Shown here: in pieces, positions 30,566 to 37,028 of the stretch | How positions within the stretch are numbered: position 1 is the stretch's first letter | Layout of the letters: every line of letters begins with the position of its first letter | Program-made: the position numbers and the translations under genes | IMG/VR virus record: IMGVR_UViG_3300031643_000005 | Coordinates: 1 to 39,608 of that record | Direction: 5' to 3' (one strand) | DNA: 39,608 bases | Source of the DNA: a virus | Notes under the pieces: model-generated | Seen by the model: the letters and a program-made list of their open reading frames with translations, nothing else | The model's database searches: none | What the model was told of the DNA's origin: nothing

Positions 30566-31227
30566 TTTGTCAACTCATACTCGAAGGAACCCCACCCCCC
30601 GTTTCTCCACTGCCCGAGACCACGCAGCGCGCCGTAAGTGAACCATTCCTCTAGCAGGCTTTGCTTCACCACCCCGAGAATCAATACGCGAAATTCCATG
30701 GTGGTGCCTGCCGGGACGGCGATGCTCCTTGCCAATGCGACGCGCTCGCCTTGTGCCGTTTGTCCACGCAATGGCCGCGTAAGCACGCCCTCGTCGCCTG
30801 CCCATTCCCAGAGCCCCATTGTCGATACGGGCGACTCACTGGCGTCTTGCCCCTTCAGGCCCAGAGGAATTAGCCGTGGCTCTACAAATACCATCCCATC
30901 GATGACCTTCTTGTAGGCCCGCACCTTGGCGCTTGCCGAGCTAGTATCGCGCCGAAGCATCCCGCAGGCGTCCTTGAAAAACCCTTTCAGCACGTAGTCA
31001 TACAATGCAGGCTCCCCGACAGGTGTCCTGTGGAATCCTGTCGTGCCCTTCGTCGTCTCCTCATCGATCCCCTCAAATCCCAATGCCGCCGATTCGAGTT
31101 CGTCCGCCGCCTGCTCTGGGTCGATCCCCCGATGATCTATAATCCATCTCCGATAGAGCTCAGGATCAAGTGGCACTGCGCCTAGCAGCGCCCTTGTGAA
31201 TGTCAGTTGCACATCGTAGCGGTCCAT
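30559..31227 (-). CDS. Conserved phage protein with RAMP-like glycine-rich C-terminus (222 aa)
   Basis: GGGGAGG precedes the ATG at 31227. The N-terminus MDRYDVQLTFTRALLGAVPLDPELYRRWI has a form I know from many unnamed phage proteins (LTFT-x-LLG-x-VP-x-DP). The C-terminus reads YGALRGLGQWRNGGWGSFEYEL, a Gly/aromatic loop reminiscent of RAMP-fold RNA-binding proteins. Similarity to Cas RAMPs is only a resemblance, and there is no CRISPR array here. The last codons overlap the first units of the pentanucleotide array. Confidence 0.75.
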   Translation of the reverse strand: MDRYDVQLTFTRALLGAVPLDPELYRRWIIDHRGIDPEQAADELESAALGFEGIDEETTKGTTGFHRTPVGEPALYDYVLKGFFKDACGMLRRDTSSASAKVRAYKKVIDGMVFVEPRLIPLGLKGQDASESPVSTMGLWEWAGDEGVLTRPLRGQTAQGERVALARSIAVPAGTTMEFRVLILGVVKQSLLEEWFTYGALRGLGQWRNGGWGSFEYELTKR

Positions 31228-31341
31228 TGTTCCTCCCCTTTTTTGATTGCCGTCGCTTCGCCCCCAATCTCGCGCCCTTATCTTCTATGCCGCCTCCTCC
31301 ATATAGCGATGATCCACAGCTCTGCAACCACGCCCTATGCG

Positions 31342-31641
31342 TCATCCTCCTTCTCCTTCTGCAGGGGGCTTCTGGTATCGTGTCTGGTCTTGCCGTTTCC
31401 CCTCTGACTCGGCACACGACGCTAAGCCAAGGTCCCGATAGAGCTTCGCTAAGGCCCGCGCGTTGTGTTCTCTAACTTCCAGTTTCCTCTCTTTTTTCAC
31501 CCACTTCTCCCAAGGGTTATTGACCCATGTTACCTCGAACTTGTCATCCATCACGCCCAGCGCCTGAAGCAATTCCAGTTCGCCCTCTCTCGCCACCAAC
31601 ACTACTTTTTGCGCCTGGGGATCCGCCCCAATCCATTCCAT
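31342..31641 (-). CDS. Small paralogous protein A (99 aa)
   Basis: GGAGGGGAGGGG precedes the ATG at 31641. The core KVVLVAREGELELLQALGVM followed by DKFEVTWVNNPWEKWVKKER is clearly related to the protein at 31742..31960. The C-terminal 45 residues are charged and unlike the paralogue. Function is not recognised. The conserved W-V-x3-P/Q-x-EKW patch suggests a protein-interaction helix. The 114 bases after it hold no confident gene, only a weak 57-codon frame overlapping the next start. Confidence 0.7.
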   Translation of the reverse strand: MEWIGADPQAQKVVLVAREGELELLQALGVMDDKFEVTWVNNPWEKWVKKERKLEVREHNARALAKLYRDLGLASCAESEGKRQDQTRYQKPPAEGEGG

Positions 31642-31741
31642 CGCCCCTCCCCTCCATATCGTTCATGACGTCACCGTCAGCCCTGTGCTCGCTACCACTG
31701 CCACGCGGGGTCCCTAGCCGCCCGATAAGCCCCTCAACAAT

Positions 31742-31960
31742 CTACCATCCCAGCAATAGACGCCTTAGCCAAACCACAAACCCGCCCTCTGTAACTTCCG
31801 GTTCCCTCCGTGTCTGCAACCACTTCTCACACTGCGTCTCCACCCATGTTACGTTGAACTCCTCATTCAGTAACCCCAACTTGGCGAGCAACTCGAATTC
31901 GCCCTGCGTCGCCAGCAAAGCCACTTTCCCCGCCAAATCCGTCCTGAGCAACTCTCTCAC
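31742..31960 (-). CDS. Small paralogous protein B (72 aa)
   Basis: Start GTG at 31960 with GGGGG just upstream. Residues 10-58 (KVALLATQGEFELLAKLGLL, then EEFNVTWVETQCEKWLQTRR) align with protein A without gaps in the core. It ends in a short hydrophobic VVWLRRLLLGW tail that protein A lacks. It appears to be a tandem duplicate that has diverged in the last third. The 100-base gap to protein A holds no clear gene. Confidence 0.65.
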   Translation of the reverse strand: MRELLRTDLAGKVALLATQGEFELLAKLGLLNEEFNVTWVETQCEKWLQTRREPEVTEGGFVVWLRRLLLGW

Positions 31961-32024
31961 CCTACCCCCTATGTCATCCGTAACGTCGCTTCCGTCTACA
32001 AATCGCCCTGCTAGCTTTCATCTC

Positions 32025-32111
32025 TCAGACATCCATGCCCCGTCGCGAATACTCCACCGCCAACACGACTAACAGCGCCCAAGCCACGATTGCCACAGGC
32101 CACACCATCAT
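32025..32111 (-). CDS. Single-pass small membrane protein (28 aa)
   Basis: GGAGGAG lies directly before the ATG-ATG pair at 32111. The peptide MMVWPVAIVAWALLVVLAVE is one hydrophobic membrane segment followed by a short basic tail (YSRRGMDV), which predicts the N-terminus outside. It lies 13 bases below the zinc-ribbon gene. Function unknown. Confidence 0.55.
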   Translation of the reverse strand: MMVWPVAIVAWALLVVLAVEYSRRGMDV

Positions 32112-32124
32112 ACTCCTCCATGAT

Positions 32125-32280
32125 TCATGCTGTGCCACGCGCCGCCCTCACAGACATAGTCTCCCTGTGGCAACGCGCGCACACCCACCACACACCACTG
32201 CCCAGCGAGCCCTTGCGTAGGTGCACGGTCTTCTTCTTACAGGTGCGACAATAGCGCAGCCGCGCCGCGATACGCCTCAT
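32125..32280 (-). CDS. Very small zinc-ribbon protein (51 aa)
   Basis: GGAAGGAG lies before the ATG at 32280. CRTC (residues 11-14) and CARC (34-37), 19 residues apart, form a compact zinc ribbon in an Arg/Lys-rich protein (MRRIAARLRYCRTCKKKTVH). It ends with TGA at 32125. Probably a nucleic acid-binding accessory of the replication region; its partner is unknown. Confidence 0.65.
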   Translation of the reverse strand: MRRIAARLRYCRTCKKKTVHLRKGSLGSGVWWVCARCHRETMSVRAARGTA

Positions 32281-32295
32281 CGTGTTCTCCTTCCA

Positions 32296-32889
32296 CTATC
32301 TCTGGCCATCGTTCTCCCGCACATACGACAATAGCGCACGTCCATCAGCATCTGCCTCATGTTCGCTACCCCCGTCTGTCAACGCCCCGCCTACACGACT
32401 CCGTGTCATGACGGGGAGCATTATACGATAGCGCTCTCGTTTTATCAGGCTCTCATAACTCTGGTAAAATCGGGCCCGCCAAGCACTCGTCTGGTCCACC
32501 GGCGACAGGCCATAGGCTTGCATCCCACCAATGCCGTCCATGGCCAACGGAATCAGTTCGTTCGACCAGTTGCGTTGCCCGGGGCAGCGGCGCACCTGCT
32601 TGGTCACCTCTGCCCATGCTTCAAATGCCGTAGGGACCCCGTCGCGTCTGGCCGACAGCTCCGCACATGACTCGCGCAGCTCGGATACCTTTGGCCACCA
32701 CTTGCTATGCGCGATGTGCGCTTCAGTCCCCGCTATCAGCATCGTGTCATCAAGGTCCGCCAGGAATCTGGAGTAGAGGCGTTTCGTCTCTACTAGATCG
32801 GTTCCCCTTTGGAGCCATTTCGCCACGTGGTCGGGATACGCCCGCATCAATATCCTGAACACTGTGGTCAGCGTTTCCTCTGTCGCCAT
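32296..32889 (-). CDS. Putative helicase-loader-like replication protein (197 aa)
   Basis: The N-terminus FRILMRAYPDHVAKWLQRGTDLVETKRLYSRFLADLDDTML, followed by SKWWPKVSELRE, matches the pattern of phage helicase loaders. That pattern is Y-P start, short helices, then K-W/F-P-x-V-x-E-LRE. It directly follows the replication initiator-like gene, which it overlaps by 140 bases. It would bring the replicative helicase to the origin. No ATPase motif is present, as expected for this small class. The assignment is by pattern and context. Confidence 0.7.
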   Translation of the reverse strand: MATEETLTTVFRILMRAYPDHVAKWLQRGTDLVETKRLYSRFLADLDDTMLIAGTEAHIAHSKWWPKVSELRESCAELSARRDGVPTAFEAWAEVTKQVRRCPGQRNWSNELIPLAMDGIGGMQAYGLSPVDQTSAWRARFYQSYESLIKRERYRIMLPVMTRSRVGGALTDGGSEHEADADGRALLSYVRENDGQR

Positions 32890-33826
32890 GATTGCCTAGG
32901 TCCTCCAGTAGGATGCGGTCCATCCGTTCAAACATCGATTCGGACCCGTCTGCGACAGGAGAGGCGCGCGCCCCCCTATGCTTCGCTGGCACGCCTGCTG
33001 TGTACCACTCGGTTAGCCATTTGTAACTATTCCCATTGTATCCTCTCTCAAGCCATTCACAATAGCATGAGGACAGTCGCTTCAGATCTGGCGTTTCTCC
33101 CAGCGCCTCTATGATGACATCGTACAAAGCTTTTTTCGGGTATCTTTTCACCACGGAGCGGAACGCCTGAATAGCGGGGCTATCGGATCGGGGATCGGGG
33201 GCGCGACGTCGCCGTTTTTGCGGCGCGTCCTCCACCGGTACTCCGGTGGAGTCTTTCCCCTCCCGACCGGAAGGGAGGGAGGCTACTATGTCTGTAATCT
33301 CTGTAGTAATCTCTGGTATTGCTCGCGCAGGGTGCACTGTCGATTCGTCACCTTGCGTTATCGACGCTGCAAGGTGACTATCGGAAGCCTCTGGGAGCCC
33401 TCCCTGCTCTACAAAACGCCACCCCCCTAGCGGATAGCCAAGCCCCGCGAGGCCATCACGAAGGCATTCCAAGTTGACTCGGTACTGCCAGGTTCGGTCC
33501 CACTTATATTCGGGGTTGCGCCGACGCCAGAGGATCCCAGCCCGTACAAGGCCCTGTAGACGTCTGCTAATGGTGCTCTCCGAGGCCGTGGACATGATTT
33601 CTTCCCGGAGCTGCGCGGCGGTTTTGTAGATCCAGCCGTGAGTCGGCGGCATCTGCAAGCCCGGGTCGCGTTTCTTCTCCTCTGCGATGAACTTGTCAAA
33701 GTCGCGGACCCGCTCGGACCAGTAGAGAAACTGGTTCAAGATCAACGCTGACAGAGTGTCCCCTGTCAGCGCGACTAGTTCTTCACGGATAATGGCGCGC
33801 TTGAGTCTTCGCGCTGTGCCTGTCAT
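32750..33826 (-). CDS. Replication initiator-like protein (winged helix, DnaD-like)
   Basis: The ATG at 33826 (residue 7 of the longest frame) has AGGAG eight bases upstream and is preferred over the ATG at 33844, giving 358 residues. The N-terminal 120 residues are a winged-helix domain (ALILNQFLYWSERVRDFDKF, GWIYKTAAQLREEIMSTASESTISRRLQGLVRAGIL), as in phage replication initiators. A basic Pro-rich linker (APQKRRRRAPDPRSD) leads to a helical region with WLERGYNGNSYKWLTEWY, a DnaD-like end motif. The last 45 residues overlap the next gene and may be unconstrained. It likely binds the phage origin. Confidence 0.8.
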   Translation of the reverse strand: MTGTARRLKRAIIREELVALTGDTLSALILNQFLYWSERVRDFDKFIAEEKKRDPGLQMPPTHGWIYKTAAQLREEIMSTASESTISRRLQGLVRAGILWRRRNPEYKWDRTWQYRVNLECLRDGLAGLGYPLGGWRFVEQGGLPEASDSHLAASITQGDESTVHPARAIPEITTEITDIVASLPSGREGKDSTGVPVEDAPQKRRRRAPDPRSDSPAIQAFRSVVKRYPKKALYDVIIEALGETPDLKRLSSCYCEWLERGYNGNSYKWLTEWYTAGVPAKHRGARASPVADGSESMFERMDRILLEDLGNHGDRGNADHSVQDIDAGVSRPRGEMAPKGNRSSRDETPLLQIPGGP

Positions 33827-33840
33827 GCTTTCGTCTCCTA

Positions 33841-34164
33841 TCATCGCTCGCGCCTTCCCTCATACTGTGGCTCCAGCACGTCGCCCTCTGGCGTCATCGC
33901 CACTATCCCCGCCTTCCTGAGCCGGGCCATATACTTGGCCACCGTCTGCCTGTTGGCCCCCAGCAATCTGCCCAGTTCTGCATATGAGGGGCGGTCCCTA
34001 GCGGCCCAGTGATGCCATCCCAACCGGCTCTCGGCTGCCTCCGCATCATGAATGGCCAGCACGCAATAGAGCGCTATGCCCAGCCCGCCAAGTTCCCGCC
34101 CATGCTCGGTGATGACGGTCTTGTCTATACAGATCCGGCCCGGGTCTAGACAATCTGCTGCCAT
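33841..34164 (-). CDS. Winged-helix replication/regulatory protein (107 aa)
   Basis: GGAGGG precedes the ATG at 34164. ICIDKTVITEHGRELGGLGIALYCVLAIHDA, followed by PSYAELGRLLGANRQTVAKYMARLRKAGIVAM, is a single winged helix similar in layout to the N-terminus of the next gene. It may be a partner or regulator of the initiator. Its stop is two bases upstream of a possible start of that gene. Confidence 0.75.
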   Translation of the reverse strand: MAADCLDPGRICIDKTVITEHGRELGGLGIALYCVLAIHDAEAAESRLGWHHWAARDRPSYAELGRLLGANRQTVAKYMARLRKAGIVAMTPEGDVLEPQYEGRRER

Positions 34165-34232
34165 GATCCCTCCTTCATATCCCTCCCCTCTCCAATACGA
34201 ATGGCCGCCTTCTCTGCATTGCCCTCTTGTGC

Positions 34233-34547
34233 TTACTCAACCCTCATGTAGAAATGCAGTACTATTACGGCGGAATCATCGACATGCTTGACGCGCCAGA
34301 TTCTCCTCTCTGTCAAAAGCAGAGTCCTGTCTTCTTCGCGTGGCGAGACCCACCTGTATGCGTGGCCACTCACGAAGCTGTTATAAATGGCAAGCATGTC
34401 ATGGATAGATCCTATCCATGACATGCTGCAGCAGTGGGGGTCAGCATAGCACGCACCGTATTGTGTGGACTCTGCCCTGCGCACATCCGGCCACGGGGCG
34501 GGGTCTGGGATGTCGCGCATGATCTTTTCAGCCCTTGTCTCCATCAT
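34233..34547 (-). CDS. Hypothetical protein containing a coding hairpin (104 aa)
   Basis: The start MMETRAEKIMRDIPDPAPWP at 34547 has GGAGG eight bases upstream; a longer frame to 34670 is rejected. YGACYADPHCCSMSW has three Cys in a cluster, and the C-terminus RRIWRVKHVDDSAVIVLHFYMRVE is strand-like. Its codons 42-52 form the perfect 35-base hairpin. Function not recognised. Confidence 0.6.
   Translation of the reverse strand: MMETRAEKIMRDIPDPAPWPDVRRAESTQYGACYADPHCCSMSWIGSIHDMLAIYNSFVSGHAYRWVSPREEDRTLLLTERRIWRVKHVDDSAVIVLHFYMRVE
34393..34427. repeat. Perfect 35-base hairpin (16-bp arms, 3-base loop)
   Basis: AGCATGTCATGGATAG (34393-34408), ATC and the exact complement (34412-34427) lie inside the coding region of the 104-aa gene near the replication genes. 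Such a stable stem could act as a single-strand origin, a regulator site or an mRNA pause. No T-run follows on the minus strand. Confidence 0.85.
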
Positions 34548-34551
34548 AACA

Positions 34552-34740
34552 TTATCCTCCACCACGTCTCCTCTCTCGCCGCGGTCGCAGACAAACAGCA
34601 ACCCGCCCCTCAGCGATGTCCTTTGTCCTAGTGGCAATCCCGTGTCTGGCACCGGGCGACAAAAGGACATCGCTCAAGAGCGGGTCCCATTGCCAGACAT
34701 ATCTATGGGCGTTGCCAGCGCCGTTTGCAAAAGAGCTCAT
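34552..34740 (-). CDS. Possible short protein at the promoter-proximal end (62 aa)
   Basis: A frame starts ATG at 34740, only about seven bases after the likely transcription start, and ends TAA four bases before the next ATG, whose ribosome-binding site overlaps this end. The first 25 residues (MSSFANGAGNAHRYVWQWDP) look protein-like, but the end is Arg/Gly-rich and no ribosome-binding site is visible. The stretch may instead be an untranslated leader containing the long inverted repeat. Confidence 0.3.
   Translation of the reverse strand: MSSFANGAGNAHRYVWQWDPLLSDVLLSPGARHGIATRTKDIAEGRVAVCLRPRRERRRGGG
34612..34674. repeat. 13-bp inverted repeat in the early-operon leader
   Basis: AGCGATGTCCTTT (34612-34624) and its complement (34662-34674) enclose 37 bases; the complementarity extends by four more pairs with one bulge. 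On the transcript it lies about 75 bases after the promoter and could control read-through. Confidence 0.65.
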
Positions 34741-34753
34741 CTAACGTAACTGT

Positions 34754-34782
34754 AGTATACCCGATATCGCTCGGGTTGTCAA
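34754..34782 (-). promoter_or_regulatory. Consensus sigma70-type promoter with palindromic spacer
   Basis: On the minus strand TTGACA (34782-34777), 17 bases and TATACT (34759-34754) match the late promoter in both boxes and spacing. The spacer holds CCCGA and TCGGG as inverted arms (34771-34775 and 34760-34764), a likely operator. It should drive the replication genes that follow. Confidence 0.8.
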
Positions 34783-34797
34783 TGGCTTTCGCGCCTA

Positions 34798-35652
34798 TCA
34801 TCGCCCATTCGCGAACAGTGGCAATCGCTCGATAGCCCAGGGCTTCACCCAGGCCACCTCGGTACGCGGCTGCATGCGCAGCGCAGACCCCTTGCCCTGG
34901 ATCCCTGTGGCCCGCGTTTTGGCTGCTGCAAAAGAGACAGTTTGCCATTCATAGCGTTTCCAGTCGGCATCGTCCAGCGCGCGGTAAATCGGATGTTCAT
35001 ACCCGGACACGACCGCCATGCCCTCAGTCTCCAACAACTTGGCGATGAACATCTCGTGATCTTCATCCGTCATTTCGTGATCATATTTCCCAGAAGAACG
35101 CGTGCTATGCACATACGGCGGGTCGCAGTAGAACAGCGTTTCTGGCGTGTCATAGCGTTCCAGGATGGTCTGCCAGTCCTGATGCTCTATCTGCACCCGC
35201 ATAAGCCGTTCGTGGGCTTCGGGCAGGCCCTTTATGGCGGACAGCCATGGACTCGCCGTGGCGGCCTTGCCGGACCTCGATAGGGTGACGACGCTGCCCC
35301 AACTGTGCCCAAAATGGCCGCCGAATGACATCCTCGCCACGACGAACCACTGCCAGGCGCGCCGCACAGGGTCAGTCTCCTCCTGCCAGTGGGCTCGACA
35401 GTAGTCATATTCCTCCCGTGCATAGGGCGTGAGTGAGGCGAGCCGTTGTAGCTCTTTTGCCTGTTCGGGATCCCGGAGGGCGCGGAAGAATTCTACCAGC
35501 CCCGAGTCCAGATCGTTGTAGACCTCGACCGGCGACGGTTTCTTGCCGAACAGCATCGAGGCGGCGCCGCCGAAGGGCTCGACATAGGTGTGGTGAGGCG
35601 GGAAAAGAGGAAGCAGCTTCGCTCTCATATTCCCTTTGCCCCCGAACCACAC
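34798..35652 (-). CDS. D12-class adenine-N6 DNA methyltransferase (Dam-like)
   Basis: WFGGKGNMRAKLLPLFPPHH (motif X) leads into TYVEPFGGAASMLFGK (motif I, residues 22-37). VYNDLDSGLVEFFRAL is the next cofactor motif, and FYCDPPY (174-180, DPPY at 177-180) is the catalytic motif of adenine methylases. At 284 residues (GTG start at 35652) the length matches Dam relatives. It uses S-adenosylmethionine to methylate adenine in a short site, commonly GATC for this family. No restriction partner is adjacent, so it probably protects phage DNA or regulates it. Confidence 0.9.
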   Translation of the reverse strand: MWFGGKGNMRAKLLPLFPPHHTYVEPFGGAASMLFGKKPSPVEVYNDLDSGLVEFFRALRDPEQAKELQRLASLTPYAREEYDYCRAHWQEETDPVRRAWQWFVVARMSFGGHFGHSWGSVVTLSRSGKAATASPWLSAIKGLPEAHERLMRVQIEHQDWQTILERYDTPETLFYCDPPYVHSTRSSGKYDHEMTDEDHEMFIAKLLETEGMAVVSGYEHPIYRALDDADWKRYEWQTVSFAAAKTRATGIQGKGSALRMQPRTEVAWVKPWAIERLPLFANGR

Positions 35653-35670
35653 TATCGGCGACCTCGCCGG

Positions 35671-35916
35671 CTACTCACCGTCCCCGAGCCATTCTCCCAT
35701 CTCCCATGCCCGGCGGCGGTCCTCCTTATGAGGGCTACGGAAGGCTTGGGCATATGCTTCCCTCAGTGCCATGGTATACTTGTACAGGGCCAATTCTAGC
35801 GTCGGGGCCCCGGCACTGGCCCAAGACCTGGAGACGCCACCCTGATCGTCCGCTACGACAGGGTCTCCAAACACGTCCGTGGTTACAACAAGCGTCAATG
35901 AACTATCATCGCCCAC
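35671..35916 (-). CDS. Small hypothetical protein (81 aa)
   Basis: The GTG at 35916 is preferred because GGAGGGG lies four bases before it; a TTG at 35991 would overlap the previous gene. The acidic strand-rich start (VGDDSSLTLVVTTDVFGDPV) is followed by a helical segment (ALYKYTMALREAYAQAFRSP). It ends 18 bases from the methylase start. Function not recognised. Confidence 0.6.
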   Translation of the reverse strand: MGDDSSLTLVVTTDVFGDPVVADDQGGVSRSWASAGAPTLELALYKYTMALREAYAQAFRSPHKEDRRRAWEMGEWLGDGE

Positions 35917-35950
35917 GTCGCCCCTCCTCTCCTTGAGCCATTGTGCCCCC

Positions 35951-36142
35951 TCACTTCCACAGGCGCGGCTCACCTTGCCCCCACCTAACAAGCGCTACGA
36001 CATTGCCTGCAAGCAGGGCTAGGAATAGGAGTTGTATCCAGAGCTCGTCGGCGCCGAGCGCGGCTGCCATAAGCACCATAGATATAACCAGATGTGTTAT
36101 TATACGCCACGTCGGGTCCAGATTCCCCCACCGACCCATCAT
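35951..36142 (-). CDS. Small two-helix membrane protein (63 aa)
   Basis: Starts at 36142 or the adjacent ATG at 36139 (AGGAGG upstream). Two hydrophobic segments, IITHLVISMVLMAAAL (about 14-29) and LWIQLLFLALLAGNVVALV (about 34-52), flank a short acidic turn, with a basic C-terminus. The size and shape fit a holin-like protein, but no endolysin is adjacent, so a lysis role is only a possibility. Confidence 0.65.
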   Translation of the reverse strand: MMGRWGNLDPTWRIITHLVISMVLMAAALGADELWIQLLFLALLAGNVVALVRWGQGEPRLWK

Positions 36143-36147
36143 GCCTC

Positions 36148-36498
36148 CTACACCCGAATCACTTTGTAAACCTTGTCCGGATACTGTGCCCGAAAGAGCC
36201 GCGCCTTCAACTTATAGAGCGGCGTGGCCCTTCCCTTCACCTCCTCGACGACATGCTCGTCGTCCTCATAATAGGCAAAGTCCGCCACGTAGCGAATGGG
36301 ACCACGTTCCTTGCCGAGCCAATCCCGTCCGGGCGTGATGATGACAAAGGCCGGCTGAAGCGTCAGCTTGCTGATCTTGCCGGCTTTCTCCAGCATCCGC
36401 AATTCGCTATATCGGGTTGCCTCGGCCTTGGAGTCAAAAGTGATCCCGTCCACAACAGTCTTCACATTCCCGTACTTGCTCCTACTTCGCTGTGCCAC
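36148..36498 (-). CDS. DUF1064-family phage nuclease-like protein
   Basis: The 116-residue protein matches the DUF1064 pattern: SKYGNVKTVVDGITFDSKAEATRYSEL at the N-terminus, then ISKLTLQPAFVII and YVADFAYYEDDEHVVEEVKG. The last has the D-(x)n-E-x-K arrangement of the PD-(D/E)XK nuclease fold, and PLYKLKARLFRAQYPD is also typical. The family is common next to phage replication genes and is thought to process DNA, perhaps recombination junctions. The GTG start at 36498 overlaps the upstream gene by 17 bases. Confidence 0.85.
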   Translation of the reverse strand: MAQRSRSKYGNVKTVVDGITFDSKAEATRYSELRMLEKAGKISKLTLQPAFVIITPGRDWLGKERGPIRYVADFAYYEDDEHVVEEVKGRATPLYKLKARLFRAQYPDKVYKVIRV

Positions 36499-36694
36499 GC
36501 ACCCACTCCTCTATCAATCTCTCGCATTCTAAATGGCTCAGCGCTTGCGGCACGGCAAGGAACCGTCGCATCACGCCCCTGGCCTTGACGCGATCTTCTT
36601 GTCGCCCCCGTCCTGACGGGACTTGCATCTCTAACATCCCCAGAAGGATACGCTTCGAGGCTTCCATCATCGACAGCTTTGGTTTCTTGCTCAT
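36482..36694 (-). CDS. Small hypothetical helical protein (70 aa)
   Basis: AGGAGA lies before the ATG at 36694; the frame is also open further upstream but that part overlaps the membrane protein gene. MSKKPKLSMMEASKRILLGM is followed by RVKARGVMRRFLAVPQALSH and a final acidic helix (LECERLIEEWVRG). Function not recognised. Confidence 0.65.
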   Translation of the reverse strand: MSKKPKLSMMEASKRILLGMLEMQVPSGRGRQEDRVKARGVMRRFLAVPQALSHLECERLIEEWVRGTAK

Positions 36695-36936
36695 TGGTCT
36701 TCTCCTGTCGGCTCATCCCGCTCCGGCCCGGTGTCGTTTTCGAGATTGCTGAGCGGTGCAACGCCAGTGAGGCATCGTTCAACCCACTCCCCATGCTCCT
36801 TTATGACTTGGCCAACAATAGCCACAGCCACGGCCGCGCCTGCAAAACACGCACCGATTAGCACAACGTCAATGATGCCACCCGGCCGCCGGAGGGTCCC
36901 CTTTCTGCCATTCCGGCACCTGTCGCAGTTCCCCAC
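36691..36936 (-). CDS. Single-pass membrane protein (81 aa)
   Basis: A basic N-terminus is followed by IIDVVLIGACFAGAAVAVAI (about 21-40), one membrane segment, and a hydrophilic acidic tail (NDTGPERDEPTGEDQ). It overlaps the next gene by four bases. The start is doubtful: GTG at 36936 has no good site, and a separate 28-codon frame with a strong site begins 19 bases earlier. A start closer to the membrane segment is possible. Confidence 0.55.
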   Translation of the reverse strand: MGNCDRCRNGRKGTLRRPGGIIDVVLIGACFAGAAVAVAIVGQVIKEHGEWVERCLTGVAPLSNLENDTGPERDEPTGEDQ

Positions 36937-36955
36937 TCTCCCAACCCTGGGTCAT
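36869..36955 (-). CDS. Possible 28-aa protein overlapping the membrane protein start
   Basis: AAGGGAG lies six bases before the ATG at 36955. The frame MTQGWESGELRQVPEWQKGD ends in TGA at 36869, inside the membrane protein gene and in another frame. It may be a small gene or a coupling leader. Confidence 0.35.
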   Translation of the reverse strand: MTQGWESGELRQVPEWQKGDPPAAGWHH

Positions 36956-37003
36956 TGTTCTCCCTTCGTGTCTCTGTGCCCCAATTCCCTGTGGTTACCT
37001 GCC

Positions 37004-37028
37004 AACCAGTAAGCAGTCCTTACTGGTT
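37004..37028. other. Hairpin at the end of the ASCH-like gene
   Basis: AACCAGTAAG (37004-37013) and its perfect complement (37019-37028) with a five-base loop include the TAA stop of the ASCH-like gene. No T-run follows on the minus strand. It may mark a transcript 3' end or slow read-through into the 36955 gene. Confidence 0.55.

Noticed and set aside
29838-30654. Long frames on both strands across the pentanucleotide array (up to 313 codons)
   Set aside because: All six frames are open because of base composition, none has a convincing start site, and the products are low-complexity in every frame.
31166-31417. 83-codon frame overlapping the start of the 222-aa gene
   Set aside because: Most of it overlaps genes in other frames. 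The internal ATG version has a ribosome-binding site too close to the start and an R/G/K-rich sequence without motif.
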